A stretch of DNA of 18,292 nucleotides from Methylococcaceae bacterium UBA7658 (GTDB lineage Bacteria > Pseudomonadota > Gammaproteobacteria > Methylococcales > Methylomonadaceae). A program made the translations under genes and the position numbers. Location of the stretch: assembly GCA_002483425.1 (NCBI GenBank), contig DLHW01000043.1:48029-66320 (forward strand), read 5' to 3'. Shown here piece after piece: positions 16,177-18,292 of the stretch. Position 1 is the stretch's first letter. Each line of letters begins with the position of its first letter. A model generated the notes under the pieces. That model did no database searches, was not told the DNA's origin, and saw nothing but the letters and a program-made list of their open reading frames with translations.

Positions 16177-16875
16177 TTATTTCACTTCCAGCAGATAAGT
16201 ATCGATTACCAGAGTCTCGTTCGGCATGATGCCTTTTTCGCTCAACCCTTTTTCGCCGAACGCTAAAGGGCCGGGAATGAAAATCCGCCATTTACTGTCT
16301 TTCGGCATCAGCAAGATCGCTTCTTGCCAGCCTTTACTGAGGAGTTTTTGCAATTGCACCTCGTACATCTTAGCTTTGCCTTTGGTTGTGGTGTCGATCT
16401 TGACCTTGCCGTCGATGCCGCTGATGGTGTACATGATGCCAACAGTATCCTTGAGCCGGGGAATGTCGCCTTTGCCTTGTTGCAACACTTGATACTGCAC
16501 ACCGCTGGGCAGTGTAACGATGTCCTTAGCTGTTTTGTTGTTTTCCATAAAGACGTCCCCGGTATGGCGATTGGCGGCTTTCAACTGTTCAAAGTTCAAT
16601 CCCGCCAATGCTTGCCATTCCGCCAGCGTTCCTTGTCCGGCTTCCGCTTTGCCCGCTAGCGCATCGCTCAGGCCTTGTTCGTAGGCCGCTTGGTCGATGC
16701 CGGACAGTTTGCTTCGCAGCATTTTGATGTGCAACAGCCCGAGCTGGTAACCATCGTCTTTTCCGGCAGAATTTGTTCGCGCGGGTGGTTGCTGGCCTTT
16801 AATTGCATTATTAGCGGATTCCGATACGCAGCCGGTCACTAAAATCATAATTATTGATAGGTACTGTAGTTTCAT
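16177..16875 (-). CDS. FKBP-like peptidyl-prolyl isomerase lipoprotein
   Basis: This protein resembles the Mip/FkpA class of envelope peptidyl-prolyl isomerases, which assist folding of secreted proteins. I start it at the ATG at 16875 (232 residues). There AGGAA is well placed and the product begins with a lipoprotein signal MKLQYLSIIMILVTGC, lipobox cysteine at residue 16. A TTG at 16914 would add 13 residues before the signal. Residues about 40-110 form the helical FKBP N-terminal dimerisation-type domain (YEQGLSDALAGK). The FKBP domain follows, starting TLPSGVQYQVLQQGKG. It keeps the GW-x-E-A and P-x-x-LAFGE-KG motifs. The usual F-D pair after G-x-V is replaced by K-I-D, and V-I-P-G-W by L-S-K-G-W, so isomerase activity may be weak or lost. 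It lies 35 nt after the TlpA-like gene and is probably co-transcribed. Confidence 0.85.
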   Translation of the reverse strand: MKLQYLSIIMILVTGCVSESANNAIKGQQPPARTNSAGKDDGYQLGLLHIKMLRSKLSGIDQAAYEQGLSDALAGKAEAGQGTLAEWQALAGLNFEQLKAANRHTGDVFMENNKTAKDIVTLPSGVQYQVLQQGKGDIPRLKDTVGIMYTISGIDGKVKIDTTTKGKAKMYEVQLQKLLSKGWQEAILLMPKDSKWRIFIPGPLAFGEKGLSEKGIMPNETLVIDTYLLEVK

Positions 16876-16910
16876 CCGTTTTCCTGTAAGAAAAATATTA
16901 CTCATAAAAA

Positions 16911-17411
16911 TCAACGTTTAACGGTTTCCACCAGGGCATCTAACCGATGGCTTAAATCCTCACGTGAAATCGCTTTTACTTGACGGTGGACTAAATTGCC
17001 CTTCCGGTCAATGATGACTGTGGTTGGTGCGACCATTACTGAGTAATCGTGCAACAGTTTGCTTCTTGCTACCAGGATCGGGTAATTGATGTGATATTTT
17101 CGGGCAAATGTCTTGATTGCCGCCTCGTCGCCATGCGCCATCGCGGCGCCGAGGATGACGACGCCCTTACCGCTGAATTGCCGTTGCACGGCGACTAAAT
17201 CCGGCGTTTCATTGCGGCAAGGTTCGCACCAGGAGCCCCAGAAGTTCAACACTACGACTTTACCTTTTAAGTCCGCAAGCGTTATAACTTGCCCAGTCAA
17301 AGAGAGAGCGGTGAAATCCGATGCGGCTTTGCCGTTTGCCGGTGTGGTTAGGCCGGCAGGCAGAAAAAAATAAGTGGATAAAATGCATAGTGTTTGCATC
17401 AACAGCTTCAT
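16911..17411 (-). CDS. TlpA/ResA-type thioredoxin-fold protein, exported
   Basis: This is a periplasmic thiol-disulfide oxidoreductase of the TlpA/ResA class. Such proteins reduce disulfides in cytochrome c or copper-centre maturation, or in general envelope quality control; which applies here cannot be told. The 166 residues begin with a signal peptide or membrane anchor (about 1-25). The redoxin core has VVLNFWGSWCEPCRNETPDL with the active-site pair Cys62 and Cys65. The conserved proline loop is VAPTTVIIDRKG. Length is normal for the class. The ATG at 17411 overlaps the stop of the upstream gene fragment in an ATGA arrangement, so the two were translated together. The FKBP-like gene follows 35 nt downstream. 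Confidence 0.92.
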   Translation of the reverse strand: MKLLMQTLCILSTYFFLPAGLTTPANGKAASDFTALSLTGQVITLADLKGKVVVLNFWGSWCEPCRNETPDLVAVQRQFSGKGVVILGAAMAHGDEAAIKTFARKYHINYPILVARSKLLHDYSVMVAPTTVIIDRKGNLVHRQVKAISREDLSHRLDALVETVKR

Positions 17412-17760
17412 TCCTCCACCTTCATCTTGACGATGCCTAATTTTTTCGATTCTTCGTCATTCCAGGCGACGAACACGTCGCCCTTTATTTTCACCATGCT
17501 CGGCCCCGGCCATTGATATACATGCGACTGGACAGGATCCAACACGGTAGTTCGATGTTCGATTCGGCCGTCGTCAAACACGCGCGCCATCTTGATGATT
17601 TCGCCGTTATTGCCATTCGTTGTCCACAGTACAAATGCAGAGTGAGAGCTATCCATGACCAAGCCATTAACGCCTTCGCCATCGACTTCCACATCGATGG
17701 GCGGAGAAAATTTCCGGCCATGGTCGTGAGAAAACGCCGCCCTTACCACGTAACGATCCA
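17408..17760 (-). pseudogene. 3' fragment of an Asp-box (BNR/sialidase-like) protein, truncated by an IS
   Basis: The frame encodes the last 117 or so residues of a beta-propeller-like protein. A bacterial neuraminidase repeat (Asp-box) is visible as S-H-D-H-G-R-K-F (S-x-D-x-G-x-x-F). Downstream beta-strand repeats include FVLWTTNGN and VFVAWNDEESKKLGIVK. The open frame runs up to the left end of the insertion sequence at about 17761 and meets a stop inside it (TGA at 17768-17770). The 5' part and start codon are therefore missing on this side. A GTG at 17749 could start a 113-residue product, but it lies inside the repeat and looks fortuitous. The stop overlaps the ATG of the TlpA-like gene, so this was the first visible gene of that operon. 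The substrate of the intact protein is unknown; Asp-box proteins are often not sialidases. Confidence 0.8.
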
Positions 17761-17780
17761 GGCTGTGTCAAAACGAAATC
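17761..17780 (+). repeat. Putative left terminal inverted repeat of the IS
   Basis: GGCTGTGTCAAAACG follows directly after the last base that fits the interrupted reading frame. It looks like IS termini of the GGCTGTGTCA type. The partner at the right end is not in the window. Confidence 0.5.
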
Positions 17781-17837
17781 CCCACTATTGAAAATTCGGT
17801 AAAATATATCCACAGCAATTGTTGAGTTGGGGGCTAA

Positions 17838-18292
17838 ATGAAGCGGTTCATTGAGAGCGCTGACCGGATGCAAGGCACATTGTTTCCCGAATATTTGGAA
17901 GACTATGTTGCCGAGGACGACCTCGTCCGCGTCGTTGAGGTTTTCGTCGAGAACCTTGATCTCGGCAAATTGGGATTTAACCGGGCGGAACCTGCAATTA
18001 CCGGCAGGCCGTCCTACCATCCCTCGATTCTTCTCAAGCTTTATATCTACGGGTACCTCAACCGAATCCAGTCCAGCCGCCGCCTGGAGAAAGAAACCCA
18101 ACGAAACGTCGAATTGATGTGGTTGCTCGGCCGGTTGACGCCAGACTTTAAAACGATTGCCCGGTTCCGTAAAGAAAATGGTAAAGCGATCCGCAAAGTT
18201 TGTAGCCAGTTTGTGCAATTGTGCCGCCAAATCAATTTATTCTCCGAAGCCCTGGTCGCCATTGACGGTAGCAAGTTCAAGGCCGTCAACAA
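17838..18292 (+). CDS. IS1182-like family transposase, N-terminal 151 residues
   Basis: This is the N-terminal part of a DDE transposase that moves the insertion sequence. The start MKRFIESADRMQGTLFPEYL, the segment YHPSILLKLYIYGYLNRIQS, and NVELMWLLGRLTPDFKTIAR with FR are the DUF772-type N-terminal domain common to IS1182 and related IS5-group transposases. The last visible residues, AIDGSKFKAVN, contain the first catalytic aspartate in the D-G-S/T-K-F/I-K-A motif. A G-rich ribosome binding site precedes the ATG. The gene is open to the window edge; no frameshift is seen in the visible part, so the element may be intact. Confidence 0.92.
   Translation, partial: MKRFIESADRMQGTLFPEYLEDYVAEDDLVRVVEVFVENLDLGKLGFNRAEPAITGRPSYHPSILLKLYIYGYLNRIQSSRRLEKETQRNVELMWLLGRLTPDFKTIARFRKENGKAIRKVCSQFVQLCRQINLFSEALVAIDGSKFKAVN

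Larger units (their letters stand above)
17761..18292 (+). mobile_element. Insertion sequence, IS1182-like, left part, cut by window edge
   Basis: The element begins at about 17761, where the coding frame of the disrupted gene ends, with GGCTGTGTCAAAACGAAATC, a plausible left terminal inverted repeat. A 77-nt leader precedes the transposase ATG. The right end, inverted repeat partner and any target duplication are outside the window, so the exact boundary is inferred. Orientation is opposite to the gene it interrupts. Confidence 0.85.

Noticed and set aside
17667..18230. Minus-strand open frame of 187 codons across the IS boundary.
   Set aside because: It is antisense to the transposase and the Asp-box fragment, crosses the insertion point and shows no protein features; it is a shadow.

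Overview
The window looks like a chromosomal segment of a gammaproteobacterium with moderate GC. Housekeeping genes have typical gammaproteobacterial versions and order (mreB, mreC, mreD, mrdA). The combination with formate-tetrahydrofolate ligase, a UPF0182 giant membrane protein and a membrane-anchored winged-helix protein would suit a type I methanotroph (Methylococcales). That assignment is inference: no methane oxidation gene is present.

Region 1 (1-4173, minus strand) is the rod-shape cluster: mreB, then after a 593-nt gap mreC, mreD and the 5' part of mrdA (PBP2), which runs off the left edge. MreB filaments, MreC, MreD and PBP2 form the elongasome that directs lateral-wall peptidoglycan synthesis. 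mreC appears to start at an AUA codon, because the reading frame before its first AUG already matches the conserved MreC N-terminus.

Region 2 (4292-11548, plus strand) is divergent from mreB. It starts with a complete gatC-gatA-gatB set for tRNA-dependent amidation. A DUF502 membrane protein and an NAD(P)H-dependent FMN reductase follow, then, after a 155-nt gap, a UPF0182 membrane protein of 886 residues.

Region 3 (11549-17760) is looser and has long intergenic stretches. It holds a small secreted protein on the plus strand. On the minus strand are formate-tetrahydrofolate ligase (fhs), a membrane-anchored winged-helix protein, a DUF3313-type lipoprotein, and an envelope gene set: FKBP-like lipoprotein, TlpA-like thioredoxin and the 3' remnant of an Asp-box (BNR/sialidase-like) protein. 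The gaps contain several inverted repeats of unknown meaning.

Region 4 (17761-18292) is the left end of an insertion sequence with an IS1182-like transposase, cut by the window edge. It interrupts the Asp-box gene, which is the first visible gene of the minus-strand tlpA/FKBP operon.

No tRNA, rRNA, CRISPR array or defence system is visible. I did not find a convincing new multi-gene system. The best leads are the mreC start, the long mreB-mreC gap, the two intergenic inverted-repeat structures, the unrecognised secreted protein and the IS-truncated envelope operon.
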